64,000 nt of DNA from Microbacterium sp. SORGH_AS_1204 (GTDB taxonomy: Bacteria; Actinomycetota; Actinomycetes; Actinomycetales; Microbacteriaceae), in NCBI RefSeq assembly GCF_030818935.1, contig NZ_JAUTBD010000001.1, positions 1,240,001 through 1,304,000 on the forward strand. The letters run 5' to 3'. Shown here in pieces: positions 46,641 through 55,631 of this stretch. The notes under the pieces were generated by a model. The model had not been told where the DNA came from. It saw only the letters and a program-made list of their open reading frames with translations, and did not search any database. The position numbers and the translations under genes were made by a program. Within the stretch, counting starts at the first letter, position 1. Each line of letters starts with the position of its first letter.

Positions 46641-47567
46641 TCACCCCGGCCACTCCCGCGCCTCCAACCGCGCGAGCAGCAACTCCACCGCCGACCCCTC
46701 CATGCCGCGCACCCACCGCTGCGTCGACGACCCACGCGACGACACGGTGCGCCCGCGTTCACCGCGCTCGAGCCGCACCTGCACCTGACCCGACGACACG
46801 CTGACGCCCCGCAGCGAGCCGGCGGCGACCATCGCGGCCAGCGGATCGTGCAACGCGCACCGCCGGTCGGCGAAGACGCGACCGGCGTAGAAGTCGAGGT
46901 AGAGCGGCAGCATCGCGGCCAATGCCTGCGGAAGCGCGCCGGGGATCGCTTCGAGGCGCACGAGGTCGGCGGCATCCAGTGTCTGCGTCATCGTCACGTC
47001 GAGGGGGACGAGAGTGGTGTCCCAGTCCTGCGCGAAGACGAGGGCGGCGGCCTCGGGGTCGTTGTGGATGTTGGCCTCGGCCCACGGCGTGACGTTGCCC
47101 GAGTGCGCGAACGCGCCGCCCATCACGACGAGGCGGTCGAAGCGGGTGACGTCGGGCGCCTCGGCGTAGGCGGCGAGGTTGGTCAGGGGGCCGAGGGCGA
47201 GCACGGTGAGGTCCGGATGCCGTCCCGCCAGGTGATCGATCAGCTCGACGGCCGCGCGGGCATCGTGTGCGCGGGCCGCGGCCGTCAGTGCGATTCCGCC
47301 GACACCGTCGTCGCCGTGCACGTGCGGCGCGCCGCCCGCGTACGCGCGGGTGCGGAAGTCGTGCGCGCCGACGGCGACGGGGATGTCGTGCTCACCGGCC
47401 AGATCGAACAGCGACAGGGTGTTGGCGGCGGCGCGGGCGGCATCCGTGTTGCCGGAGACCGTGGTGACGCCGACGATCTCGACGGCGGGCTCGGCCAGCA
47501 GGTAGGCCAGCGCGAGGGCGTCGTCGATGCCGGTGTCGCAGTCGACGAGGATCGGACGGCGGCTCAC
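46641..47567 (-). CDS. Inosine/uridine-type nucleoside hydrolase
   Basis: A 308-residue ribonucleoside hydrolase. The N-terminal calcium-binding motif VDCDTGIDDALAL (residues 8-20), GNVTPWAEANIHNDPEAA in the middle, and LHDPLAA near the C-terminus define the family. It cleaves nucleosides to base plus ribose. GTG 47567 overlaps the ribokinase stop (GTGA), so the released ribose is probably used by that neighbour. Confidence 0.92.
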   Translation of the reverse strand: MSRRPILVDCDTGIDDALALAYLLAEPAVEIVGVTTVSGNTDAARAAANTLSLFDLAGEHDIPVAVGAHDFRTRAYAGGAPHVHGDDGVGGIALTAAARAHDARAAVELIDHLAGRHPDLTVLALGPLTNLAAYAEAPDVTRFDRLVVMGGAFAHSGNVTPWAEANIHNDPEAAALVFAQDWDTTLVPLDVTMTQTLDAADLVRLEAIPGALPQALAAMLPLYLDFYAGRVFADRRCALHDPLAAMVAAGSLRGVSVSSGQVQVRLERGERGRTVSSRGSSTQRWVRGMEGSAVELLLARLEAREWPG

Positions 47568-48412
47568 AGGGTCGCTCCGTACGCGTCGAGGGGCTGCAGT
47601 GCGGGTTGCGAGGCGTCGTCGGCGACGGCGGCGGCCCCGACGGCGCAGGCGCGAGTCAGGGCGTCGACCTCGGAGTCGCCGCGCAAGAGCCCCACGACGA
47701 GCGCGGCGCAGAACGCATCCCCCGCGCCGACCGTGTTGACGACGGTCGTCGCGACCCCGGGGGCGGATGCCACGAGCTCACCGTGGCGGTACAGCCGCGC
47801 GCCGTCGGCGCCGAGCGTGACGCACAGCAGTGGCGCGCCGTGCACCTCGGGCAGCTGCGCGTACTCCGTCTCATTCACGATGACGAGGTCGCAGCGTTCG
47901 AGCACGCCATCGGGCAGGTGGCGGGCGGGGGCGGCATTGAGCGCCAAGAACCCCGCGGCGCGCGCGGCGGCCGAGACCACGGCATCCGACACCTCCAACT
48001 GCATGAGCACCGCGGCGCCGTGTTCGATGCCGAGCGTCTCCGCGTCGATCGCCGCGTTGGCGCCCGCGCACACGACGATCGAGTTCTCACCCGTCGCATC
48101 GACGACGATGAGGGCGGTTCCGGTGGCGGCATCCGTGGTCTGGACGCGAGTGGCATCCACCCCGAGGGAGGCGAAGCGGTCCCGGATGCCACGGCCCTCG
48201 GCGTCGTCGCCCACGGCGCCGATCATGCGCACGGCGGCGCCGAGCCGGGCCGCGGCGACCGCTTGATTGGCGCCCTTGCCGCCCGGTCCGCGATGGAGGA
48301 CGCCGTCGGCGACGGTCTCGCCCGCCGCCGGCGACCGCTCGACGCGGGCGGTGAGGTCGACGTTGATCGCACCGACGACGGTGAGCTGCGGAGCCGGGGG
48401 AGAGGGGGTCAC
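47564..48412 (-). CDS. rbsK: Ribokinase
   Basis: A PfkB-family kinase of about 282 residues. N-terminal VVGAINVDLTARV, the GPGGKGANQAVAAARLGA motif, and the catalytic VNTVGAGDAFCAAL. It phosphorylates ribose, here probably from the downstream nucleoside hydrolase. GTG 48412 is the only start that keeps a compact N-terminus. Confidence 0.9.
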   Translation of the reverse strand: MTPSPPAPQLTVVGAINVDLTARVERSPAAGETVADGVLHRGPGGKGANQAVAAARLGAAVRMIGAVGDDAEGRGIRDRFASLGVDATRVQTTDAATGTALIVVDATGENSIVVCAGANAAIDAETLGIEHGAAVLMQLEVSDAVVSAAARAAGFLALNAAPARHLPDGVLERCDLVIVNETEYAQLPEVHGAPLLCVTLGADGARLYRHGELVASAPGVATTVVNTVGAGDAFCAALVVGLLRGDSEVDALTRACAVGAAAVADDASQPALQPLDAYGATL

Positions 48413-48472
48413 GAGAACCCACCCTGTCACGACGCCCTGCGTCCGTCGCTGCGACACGGGATGATGTGAGAC

Positions 48473-48907
48473 GTGACCGACTTCGACGAGGCGCTGCACG
48501 CGGTGGCGGAGGCTCTGGATGCCATGGGCCACGGCGACCCGCGCCCGTTCGCGGCCCTGTGGACGACGACCGACGACGCCACTCTCATGGGCGGGTTCGG
48601 CACGCACGCGCTGACAGCGGCCGACGTCGCGTCGACACTCGCCGCGGTCGCGCGACGGTTCCGCGGCGGTGCGCTGGTGCCGGAGTACGACCGGGTGCTC
48701 GTCTCGGGCGACTGGGCGATGACCGCGGGACGCGAACGCGGCGTGCTGTCGGTCGACGGGGCGGAGCCCGGCGAATTCGTCGTGCGGGTGACGCACGTGT
48801 GGCGCCGAGAGGAGGGCGGCTGGCGGATCGTCCACCGCCACGGCGATCACACGACGAGGGCGGTCCGAGCAGAACCGGCCCCGCCGAACACGGAAGGCGC
48901 GGTCTGA
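48473..48907 (+). CDS. NTF2-like / SnoaL-fold protein
   Basis: A 144-residue protein with the NTF2-like fold pattern (DAMGHGDPRPFAALWTTTDDATLMGGFG, and VVRVTHVWRREEGGWRIVHRHGDH at the end), as in DUF4440/SnoaL proteins and ketosteroid isomerase relatives. Function unknown. GTG 48473. Divergent from ribokinase. Confidence 0.75.
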   Translation: MTDFDEALHAVAEALDAMGHGDPRPFAALWTTTDDATLMGGFGTHALTAADVASTLAAVARRFRGGALVPEYDRVLVSGDWAMTAGRERGVLSVDGAEPGEFVVRVTHVWRREEGGWRIVHRHGDHTTRAVRAEPAPPNTEGAV

Positions 48908-48961
48908 ACGCAGGCGCGCCGGGTCGGCATCCAGGATGCCGCCGGGTCGCGCGCCCGCGCG

Positions 48962-49456
48962 TCAGTGCAACAGCAGCTTCGCCACGATCAGCAGCGCCGA
49001 GATGACGGCCGCCCCGATCGCCGTGAGCACGACGACCACGGGGGAGGAGCCCCGCAGGCGCGCACCGGCGGTGGCAACGACGACGAGGTACGACATCGCG
49101 ACACCGACACCCCACAGCAGCGCCGTCTCGAGCCCCACGCCCGCCGCGGACAGGATCACCACCAGCAGCAGCGGCAGGAACGTCACCGACACCATCGGCG
49201 CCCCGACCGCGAGGTGATGACGGACGATCGGCCACGGGCGCCGCGACGACGTGTCGCCGAGCGAGTAGGCGAAGACGTGCGTGGCGAAGTAGACGATGTT
49301 CGTCAGCGCGACGACCGCGATCACGTCGCCCAGGTCGGCGTCGCCCAGGCCGATGAGGGTGGATGCCGAGACGAGGGCGCCGTAGCACCCCGCGCTGATG
49401 CGTTCGGCGGCGTCGTGTCCGAGGCGGGGTCGGGCGGGCGAGGCGGTGTCACTCAT
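48962..49456 (-). CDS. Hypothetical membrane protein (164 aa)
   Basis: About four membrane helices (DVIAVVALTNIVYFATHVFAYSLG; VSVTFLPLLLVVILSAAGVG; LLWGVGVAMSYLVVVATAG; VVVVLTAIGAAVISALLIVAKLLL). No family recognised. ATG 49456 is chosen, with AGGGTG upstream; GTG 49468 would add four residues. Confidence 0.65.
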   Translation of the reverse strand: MSDTASPARPRLGHDAAERISAGCYGALVSASTLIGLGDADLGDVIAVVALTNIVYFATHVFAYSLGDTSSRRPWPIVRHHLAVGAPMVSVTFLPLLLVVILSAAGVGLETALLWGVGVAMSYLVVVATAGARLRGSSPVVVVLTAIGAAVISALLIVAKLLLH

Positions 49457-49501
49457 ATCGGGTGTCACCCTAGCGGCGAACGGTGCCCGCGTCGTGGCGG
49501 G

Positions 49502-50527
49502 TCAGGCGTGCGGCGATCGACGGCGCAGGACCGCCGAGACGATGGCGACGACCGTGCCCACGGCGACACCGATCACCGTCTCGAGAACCCGGTCGCGCAG
49601 CAGGATCTGGGGCGCGACGGGGGAGGCGAGCGACACCATCAGCAGTGCGAGCGGGGTGATGAACAGCATCGCGATGCCGTAGTTGCGGCCGACGAACAGC
49701 TCGGCGCCGGCCTGCATCACGACGGCCACGACGACGACGAGCCAGGGCGGGAGCTGGAGGGCGAGCAGTCCGGCCGCGATCAGCACACCCAGCAGCGTCC
49801 CGGTGAGGCGTTGCACGCCGCGGATCAGCCGGGCGGTGACATGCGCCCCGCCGACGGCGGCGACCGCGCCGACCATCGCCCAATACCAGTGGGTGCCGAC
49901 GAGCAGCACACCCGCGACGCCCGCGAGCAGGGCGGCGATGCCGACGGTGGCGGTCATCTCCCACGCGACCGGCCCGATCGGCGGACGAGGCCTCTTCGGG
50001 CGTGCCCACGATCCGCGGCGCAACAGCACGAAGGCCGTCGTCACGATCAGGCTCCACGCCACGCTCGCGCCGCCCACGAGCAGCGCCGTTGCGAAGGTGG
50101 CGGCCGTCGCCGGGAAGCTCGCGGTCGCCCCGGCCGCGAAGACCGCGAACAGCGCGCCGGGCGGATGCCACTGCGCCCGGTACGCGAACAACGTGACGGC
50201 TGCCGCGAGGGCGGCGACGACGGCGACGCTCCCGAGCGCGGGAACGGCGAGGAACGACACCGCCGTGCCCACGAGCATCGAGGCGACGAGGATCGCGCCC
50301 GCGGTGACCTGCATGCCGACGCGTGCGCGGGGGCCGTCGGTGCGTCCGTACAGAGCGGCGAAGGCGCCGAAGCTGGCGTAGACGCTGAGGTCGAGGCGAT
50401 CGGTGAGCAGCAGCACCAGCAGGGGGACGCCGACACTCAGCACGGCCCGCAGGGCGACCCGGTGATCGCCGCGGTGCGGCCCGACGCGGATGACCCCGGT
50501 CCACACGCGCCCCCGGGATTCCGCCAC
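49502..50527 (-). CDS. FUSC-family membrane protein
   Basis: A 341-residue protein with two blocks of membrane helices in the FUSC (fusaric acid resistance-like) pattern: LSVYASFGAFAALYGR in the first half and HWYWAMVGAVAAVGGAHVTARLIRGVQRLTGTLLGVLIAAG in the second. These act as exporters of aromatic acids or unknown compounds. GTG 50527. Confidence 0.82.
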   Translation of the reverse strand: MAESRGRVWTGVIRVGPHRGDHRVALRAVLSVGVPLLVLLLTDRLDLSVYASFGAFAALYGRTDGPRARVGMQVTAGAILVASMLVGTAVSFLAVPALGSVAVVAALAAAVTLFAYRAQWHPPGALFAVFAAGATASFPATAATFATALLVGGASVAWSLIVTTAFVLLRRGSWARPKRPRPPIGPVAWEMTATVGIAALLAGVAGVLLVGTHWYWAMVGAVAAVGGAHVTARLIRGVQRLTGTLLGVLIAAGLLALQLPPWLVVVVAVVMQAGAELFVGRNYGIAMLFITPLALLMVSLASPVAPQILLRDRVLETVIGVAVGTVVAIVSAVLRRRSPHA

Positions 50528-50826
50528 CCGTCCACCTTACGCGGGCCGCGCGGGGCGGGCGGCGTGCGTCGGAACCGGCGGGCGTGTGCGGTGGGGCGCG
50601 GGGCGGGCGGCGTGCGCGGACGGGTAGGCCGGGGCCGCCGCGCGCGAGGTCGTTCAAGACGGCGCGGCGGACACGACTCCGGACGGAGTGCGTCTTCGGC
50701 CGGGTCCGACGGGCGGCTCGGCGATCTCTGCAGGAGTCGTGCGCGCTCGCGGGGCGAGGGTGAGCGAGCCGAGGGCGGCGGCGTCAAGGCCGTGGCATCC
50801 GTCGCCGCATCTGATGGGGTGGGTGC
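50528..50826. other. Intergenic region without recognisable genes
   Basis: About 300 bp of GC-rich sequence. Several short ORFs cross it on both strands, but none has a ribosome site plus protein-like sequence, and no clear palindrome or promoter was found. Confidence 0.5.
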
Positions 50827-50946
50827 ATGGATGCCGAACGCGAGAAGCCCCCGATCGAGCCGGGCCCGGAGCCCGATACGTCGACGGCGGGCGAGGCCTC
50901 GACATCCGATCCGTCGCTCGACGACGACGACCAGCCGATCGAGTGA
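50827..50946 (+). CDS. Small acidic protein (39 aa)
   Basis: MDAEREKPPIEPGPEPD... ending DDDDQPIE: a short, very acidic, Pro-rich ORF with G/C-rich third positions and a GGGGTGGG ribosome-like stretch. No family. Low-complexity composition means chance cannot be excluded. Confidence 0.4.
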   Translation: MDAEREKPPIEPGPEPDTSTAGEASTSDPSLDDDDQPIE

Positions 50947-51029
50947 CTCCTCGACGTCGAGGCGAGCGGCCGGGTCGGGGGGACGCCCCTGCGTAGGGTG
51001 GGGAGTCCGTCCCCGAGCCGAGGAGAGAC

Positions 51030-51494
51030 GTGTTCCGCACGCCCCTGAACCTGTTCCGCACGCTCGCGATCGCCGAGGCGGTCTCATGGACGCTGCTCAT
51101 CGGCGGCCTGATTCTGCGCGCCGCCGCTGACCTCCCCGTCGCGGTGACGATCGGCGGTGGCATCCACGGGTTCGTCTTCCTCGCTTACGGCGCGACCGCC
51201 GTGCTCGTGGCGCTGAACCAACGGTGGGGCGTCGGCCCGACGGCGCTCGCGGTCGTGAGCGCCGTCATCCCCTACGCCACGGTGCCGACCGAGATCCGGC
51301 TGCACCGCACCGGACGGCTGCGGGGTGCGTGGCGGCTCGACGAGACCGACGATCCGCGCGACAGGCGACCGATTGATCGGCTGCTGCGCTTCTTCCTGCG
51401 GCGCCCGTGGGTGCTCGCCGCCGCGCTCGTCGTCGCGGTGGCGGTGGTGTTCGTCGTGCTGCTGATCGTGGGCCCGCCGGGCGGCAAGGGCTGA
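51030..51494 (+). CDS. DUF3817 family membrane protein
   Basis: A 154-residue protein with about four helices. The N-terminus FRTPLNLFRTLAIAEAVSWTLLIGGLILR and GGGIHGFVFLAYGATAVLVALNQRWG are typical of DUF3817; a C-terminal helix follows an Arg-rich linker. Function unknown. GTG 51030 has a good AGGAGA site. Confidence 0.82.
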   Translation: MFRTPLNLFRTLAIAEAVSWTLLIGGLILRAAADLPVAVTIGGGIHGFVFLAYGATAVLVALNQRWGVGPTALAVVSAVIPYATVPTEIRLHRTGRLRGAWRLDETDDPRDRRPIDRLLRFFLRRPWVLAAALVVAVAVVFVVLLIVGPPGGKG

Positions 51495-51585
51495 GTCGAG
51501 GCTGCACGCAGGTCACGCCCGCCCGGGCGCGAGGCAGGGCCGACGCTGCTCCGGCGTTGCGTCGCGGCGGGCCGGTCGCCGGGGC

Positions 51586-52140
51586 TCAGCGCAGGTGCAC
51601 CCGCACGCTCGCCGGCGCGATGCGGCACGTGGCCGCGAAGGTCTCGACGGTACCCGACATCGTCGCGGTCGCCCGTCCGACCCCGAGGAACGCGATCGTG
51701 CTGCCGGCCGCATGGGGCGCGGGTTCGCGCATCGAGAAGCGCCGCATGGTGCCTCCCGCTCGGCCCGAGAACGCCGCGTCGAGCTCGACGTCGACGATGG
51801 GCCCCGAGGTGGATGCCACGCGCCACGCGATCGTGGCGAGCCCCCCGCCACGGCTGGTCACCGTCAGAGAGGCCGTTCCGCACTCCTCGCCGCCGACGGC
51901 TTCGACGCGCAACGGTCGATCGAGCGGGATCGTGTCGGCACCGCACAGCGCGATGCCGTGGAGCTGGGCGTAGCCGCGACCGTTGACGGTCATAGTCGAG
52001 CAGTCGACGAGCAGGGGCGAGGACACGGTCTCGGACAACGGCATCCGGGGAATCTCGGCGGAGCTCGCCGGGCCCGTCGCCCACAGCGCGGTCACCACGC
52101 CGATGCCGCCCAGCGCTGCGGCGGTCGTGCGCACCCGCAT
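51586..52140 (-). CDS. Secreted hypothetical protein
   Basis: A 184-residue protein with a signal peptide (MRVRTTAAALGGIGVVTALW... cleavage near PASSAEIP). The mature domain appears beta-rich and contains several Cys (LLVDCSTMTV, ALCGADT, GGEECGTASLT, FAATCRI) that may pair as disulfides. No family recognised. ATG 52140 follows a strong GGGAGG site. Confidence 0.65.
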   Translation of the reverse strand: MRVRTTAAALGGIGVVTALWATGPASSAEIPRMPLSETVSSPLLVDCSTMTVNGRGYAQLHGIALCGADTIPLDRPLRVEAVGGEECGTASLTVTSRGGGLATIAWRVASTSGPIVDVELDAAFSGRAGGTMRRFSMREPAPHAAGSTIAFLGVGRATATMSGTVETFAATCRIAPASVRVHLR

Positions 52141-52291
52141 GCCGCACCTCCCTGTGGACGTCTGCGAATCTACGCCCGACCGGGGGTCGCCGCCATGGGG
52201 CGTGCGCGTGGCTGCGACACGCACGCCCCACACGACGCGCGAGGTCGGCGAGGGATGCGCTGCCCCTGCCCGAGACGCCGTGCGAGGCGGG

Positions 52292-53395
52292 TCAGCGTTT
52301 CGTCGACACCGTCACGGTGAACTTGCGGTCGCGCGCGACCTGCCGGGTCGGTCCGACGAGGCGTTCGAGCGCGGGACGGTACTGCAGCGCCGAGTTCCAC
52401 ACGGTCCACAACTCTCCGCCCGACTGCAGCACCCGCGCCGCATCGGCGAACATGCGGGGAGCCAGCCGCTGGTCGATGGCGGCTCCCGCATGAAAGGGCG
52501 GATTGAGCGCGATGAACGAGGTGCTGGCATCCGGTCGCGAGCGCAGGATGTCATCGCGCACCACCGTGACGCGGTCGGCGACACCGTTCGCGTCGGCGGT
52601 GGCGCGGGCCGAGGTGACGGCCACGGCGGACTGGTCGCACGCGATCACCCGGAGGGACGGATGCCGTGCGGCCAGCGCTGTCGCGACCACCCCGGTGCCG
52701 CACGCGAGGTCGATGGCCGTGCCCCCGCGCGGCTCGGGAAGGTGCGCGAGCAGCAGACGCGTTCCGATGTCGATGGACGCGCCGGCGAAGGCGCCGCCGA
52801 AGGCACGGATGCGGATGCCGTCGACGTCGGCCTCCTCGGGCGTGGGCTCAGCGCCGTTGCGCGGCTCGCGGGCGATGAGCACGCGGGATTTCTGGCGGGC
52901 GTGCGTGACGTCGAGGCGGTCGAAACGCGCCCGGAGCACGTCGTTCATCGACACGCTCATGTGCTTGAGGCGTCCTCCGGCGAAGACCACGACGTCGGGA
53001 GCCGCGTGGAGGGCGATGAGCCCTGCGACGTCATCGAGCGCGCGAAGCGAACGGGGCAGGCGCACGAGGACGACCCGGGCTCCCTCGAGCAGGGCGGCGT
53101 TCAACCCGTGCGGCTGGAACGTGCCGGTCAGCCCGGTGTCGTCGGCGTTCGCGGCGAGCGCTTCTTCGCCGAGCAGCTCGTCCTGGTGCACGCGGATGCC
53201 GCGGGCACCGGCATCCGCCGAGCCGAGGGTGAGAGCACCGTAGGCGTCTCCGATGACGACCAGGTCGCCCGGCGCGAGACCCGCGCGGGCGTCGACGGAC
53301 TCGTCGAGGATCAGCCGGTCTGCGGCGTCGACGGCCGGCAGCTCCGAGCCCTCGAGGTCGGGGCGGCGGCGGAGCGCATCGAACGAGAAGGGCAC
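52292..53395 (-). CDS. Class I SAM-dependent methyltransferase (RsmC/RlmG-like)
   Basis: A methyltransferase of about 367 residues with an N-terminal pseudo-domain (RLILDESVDARAGLAPGDLVVIGDAYGAL) and a C-terminal catalytic domain: AIDLACGTGVVATALAARHP (SAM binding) and FIALNPPFHAGAA (NPPF catalytic motif). This two-domain layout is that of rRNA m2G methyltransferases RsmC/RlmG. GTG 53395 is selected; the upstream frame lacks better starts, and a small membrane-protein gene ends 22 bp before it. Confidence 0.83.
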   Translation of the reverse strand: MPFSFDALRRRPDLEGSELPAVDAADRLILDESVDARAGLAPGDLVVIGDAYGALTLGSADAGARGIRVHQDELLGEEALAANADDTGLTGTFQPHGLNAALLEGARVVLVRLPRSLRALDDVAGLIALHAAPDVVVFAGGRLKHMSVSMNDVLRARFDRLDVTHARQKSRVLIAREPRNGAEPTPEEADVDGIRIRAFGGAFAGASIDIGTRLLLAHLPEPRGGTAIDLACGTGVVATALAARHPSLRVIACDQSAVAVTSARATADANGVADRVTVVRDDILRSRPDASTSFIALNPPFHAGAAIDQRLAPRMFADAARVLQSGGELWTVWNSALQYRPALERLVGPTRQVARDRKFTVTVSTKR

Positions 53396-53417
53396 CGGCT
53401 CGACCGAGGCGGCGCGT

Positions 53418-53567
53418 TTACCGGGTGCCGAAGTGGAAGGGGAGGGCCAGCGAGGCCGACACGAGGATGATGCCGAGCGCGAAGAACAGCGCGGGCGCGG
53501 CGAGCGAGAACGACAGCCCGAACAGCAGCATGCCGCCGACGAACAGGATGAGCGAGACGATGAACAT
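53418..53567 (-). CDS. Small membrane protein (49 aa)
   Basis: A 49-residue hydrophobic peptide with two short helices (MFIVSLILFVGGMLLFGLSF and ALFFALGIILVSASLALP) ending FHFGTR. ATG 53567 is preceded by GAAGGGA; stop TAA. Placed between EI24 and the methyltransferase on the same strand. No function known. Confidence 0.6.
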   Translation of the reverse strand: MFIVSLILFVGGMLLFGLSFSLAAPALFFALGIILVSASLALPFHFGTR

Positions 53568-53591
53568 GAGGATCCCTTCGGTCGCTCCAGG

Positions 53592-54485
53592 CTATCGTGC
53601 CCGATCGGTCGGTTCGGTCGCCGATGGCGCGGGTTGCGCAGTCCGAGGCGCGTTCGGGGCGGGCGCGGAGGCCGGGTCGGACTCCGAGGGGCCGGTGCCG
53701 CGGGTCGCGAGTCGCGGGGCATCCGCCGGGCGGGCGCCGTTCGAGCCCGCCGTGCGGGGCGTCAGCCCGAGCGCGGCGTGCGCCCACAGGGTGCTGCCCG
53801 CCACCGCGGCGGGCATCACGGCCACGGCTCCGAGCGGCACGAGGAAGCACAGCTGCGTCGCGACGCCGAAGCCCAGCGCGCGGGCACGGTTCGCGCGCAG
53901 GAGTGCCCGGCGAGCGCGACGATCGAGTCCACGAGCCGAGAGCGCGCGCGAGGTGAGCTCGTCGGCGAGGAGCCAGCCCGTCAGGCTCACGCCGGTGACG
54001 AAGCCGAGCGCACCTCCGACGAGCGGCACGAGCCCGACCGCCCACGCCACGGCGGCGGCCAGGACGCCGCGGAGGACGAGTCGCGCGCTGTCGCCCGCTG
54101 CGCGCCAGAATCCGTAATCGGCGTCCGGGACCGTTCCGATCGCGCTGCGCTCGGTCGCACGCCAGATGCGGTCGTAGACCGGTTCGCCGATGGCGAGGGT
54201 CACGGCCGTGAACGACACGATGGCCACGAGCGCGGCCGCGCCGAAGGAGGCGATGCCGATGGCGGTGCGCAGCACGCCCGCCCAGGTGGGCGACCAGTCC
54301 TCGGCGAACGGGGTCCAGTCGTCGACGAGCCCGGGAAGCGCGAGACCCCATGCGACGAGGGCCGCACCGAAGACGAGCCCGACGACAGCCCCCGGGATGA
54401 GACCGAGCGCCATCGCGCCGGGCGTGCGACGCCATTGACCGAGCCCGTGGGCGAGCATGCCCGCTCCCGCGAAGAAGTCCTTCAT
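53592..54485 (-). CDS. EI24 domain-containing membrane protein
   Basis: A 297-residue membrane protein of the EI24/CysZ-like family: FFAGAGMLAHGLGQWRRTPGAMALGLIPG at the start, then VAWAVGLVPLVGGALGFVTGVSLTGWLLADELTSRALSARG. The last about 50 residues are a Pro/Ala/Ser-rich disordered tail. Related CysZ proteins import sulfate; this role is not shown here. Confidence 0.82.
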   Translation of the reverse strand: MKDFFAGAGMLAHGLGQWRRTPGAMALGLIPGAVVGLVFGAALVAWGLALPGLVDDWTPFAEDWSPTWAGVLRTAIGIASFGAAALVAIVSFTAVTLAIGEPVYDRIWRATERSAIGTVPDADYGFWRAAGDSARLVLRGVLAAAVAWAVGLVPLVGGALGFVTGVSLTGWLLADELTSRALSARGLDRRARRALLRANRARALGFGVATQLCFLVPLGAVAVMPAAVAGSTLWAHAALGLTPRTAGSNGARPADAPRLATRGTGPSESDPASAPAPNAPRTAQPAPSATEPTDRAR

Positions 54486-54568
54486 GACGGAGAGTTTCTC
54501 AGTCGACGGGCGTCGACCCCAGGAATTTGACAGCCGAGGTCGCGGGGCGACAGGATGAACCCGTTCTT

Positions 54569-54585
54569 TTGATAATCATTATCAA
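54569..54585. promoter_or_regulatory. Zur/Fur-type metal regulator box
   Basis: TTGATAATCATTATCAA is a perfect 17-bp odd-length palindrome. The core TGATAATnATTATCA matches bacterial Zur (and overlaps Fur) boxes. A possible promoter, TTGACA at 54527-54532 with CAGGAT 18 bp later, lies just upstream, so the box would block transcription of the downstream surface/transport genes when metal is sufficient. Confidence 0.8.
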
Positions 54586-54612
54586 TAACGCCGCCGGGCG
54601 AAGGAGGCATCG

Positions 54613-54822
54613 TTGACACCCCCTCCCCACCTCCATGCCGCCGGTCACCTGGCGGCGGGCGGCGTGCGTCGCTGCGGGTGCGCGCCGGCTCACGCCGCCG
54701 AACCACCCGTCCTTCCGGCGCCGGCGGCGCAGCTTGCGTGGACCCCCTTCCGTCGCAAGCGCGTCGCCTTCGTGCGCGCGCACCTCATCTACTCCGACCG
54801 AATGCTCCGCCTCGGAGCCTGA
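54613..54822 (+). CDS. Small His/Cys-rich protein after metal box (69 aa)
   Basis: TTG 54613 is preceded by a near-ideal ribosome site (AAGGAGG, five bases upstream). The N-terminus PPHLHAAGHLAAGG and the following RRCGCAPAH contain four His and a Cys-x-Cys, suggesting metal binding; the second half is basic. It starts 28 bp after the Zur-type box. Not recognised as any family; could also be a leader peptide. Confidence 0.45.
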   Translation: MTPPPHLHAAGHLAAGGVRRCGCAPAHAAEPPVLPAPAAQLAWTPFRRKRVAFVRAHLIYSDRMLRLGA

Positions 54823-54940
54823 CGCCCCGTCTCACGACGGCGACCTCGATCGCGCGCGGACACAGGCATCCGAGTCGCGTCCGCGCGTCCGCGCGTTCGT
54901 CATCCCCTTTCCTCTTCCTCGTTTCAGGAGAACCACCGTC

Positions 54941-55570
54941 ATGAGCATCACCACCGAGGCGACGTACGCCTCCCCGTCTCGATCGGCGCGGAGCCCGATC
55001 GCCCGTATCGTCCTCGCCCTCGTCGCCGCTCTCGCGTTGACGCTGGGTGTCAGCGCCCCGTCCTATGCCGCCACGGGCGCGCAGACCGGCGAATGGGACA
55101 TCCTCGCGCTGTCGGCATCCGCGTCGCCACGTCTGCAGAGCTACAACCACTCCACCGAGTCATGGGACACCGTCCCCAGCGGTTCCGCGTCGTTCGCCGT
55201 GGGGAGTGGCAAGCTCATCGATGGCGACGACGAGACCGCCACGTCTGCCGTCTCGGGCGGCGGCATCCGCTTCAAGAACACCGCCGCGACGACCAAGACG
55301 GCGGCGTTCACCATCACCGTGCCCAACGGCACGGGCTTGAGCATCACCGATGTCGAGAGCGGGCAGGTTCGCAGCGTCGCCGTGTCGGGCGGCACGCGCA
55401 CGATCACCCTGTCGAGTGGGGCGGTCGCGGCCGGCGGCGAGGGCCACCGTCACTACACCTGGCAGTTCAGCGGAAGCAGCACCGCTGTCACCCTGTCGGT
55501 GTCGGCGAGTGTGAGCGGTTCGGGTGCGGGCAACTTCACCACCTCGTCGAGCTACGACTTCACCTTCTGA
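54941..55570 (+). CDS. Secreted surface protein (209 aa)
   Basis: An exported protein: Sec signal peptide (RSPIARIVLALVAALALTLGVSAPSYAATG), then a Ser/Thr/Gly-rich beta domain. Near the C-terminus EGHRHYTWQFSGSSTAVTL loosely resembles the HAHxxWAFS element of the repeats in the next gene. Domain family not identified. ATG 54941 follows CAGGAG. It precedes the giant wall protein by 61 bp. Confidence 0.7.
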   Translation: MSITTEATYASPSRSARSPIARIVLALVAALALTLGVSAPSYAATGAQTGEWDILALSASASPRLQSYNHSTESWDTVPSGSASFAVGSGKLIDGDDETATSAVSGGGIRFKNTAATTKTAAFTITVPNGTGLSITDVESGQVRSVAVSGGTRTITLSSGAVAAGGEGHRHYTWQFSGSSTAVTLSVSASVSGSGAGNFTTSSSYDFTF

Positions 55571-55631
55571 TCCCTCGTGCGGGGGCGGCGATTCGTCCCG
55601 CCCCCGCACTCCCTCTCTGGAAAGACCTCGA

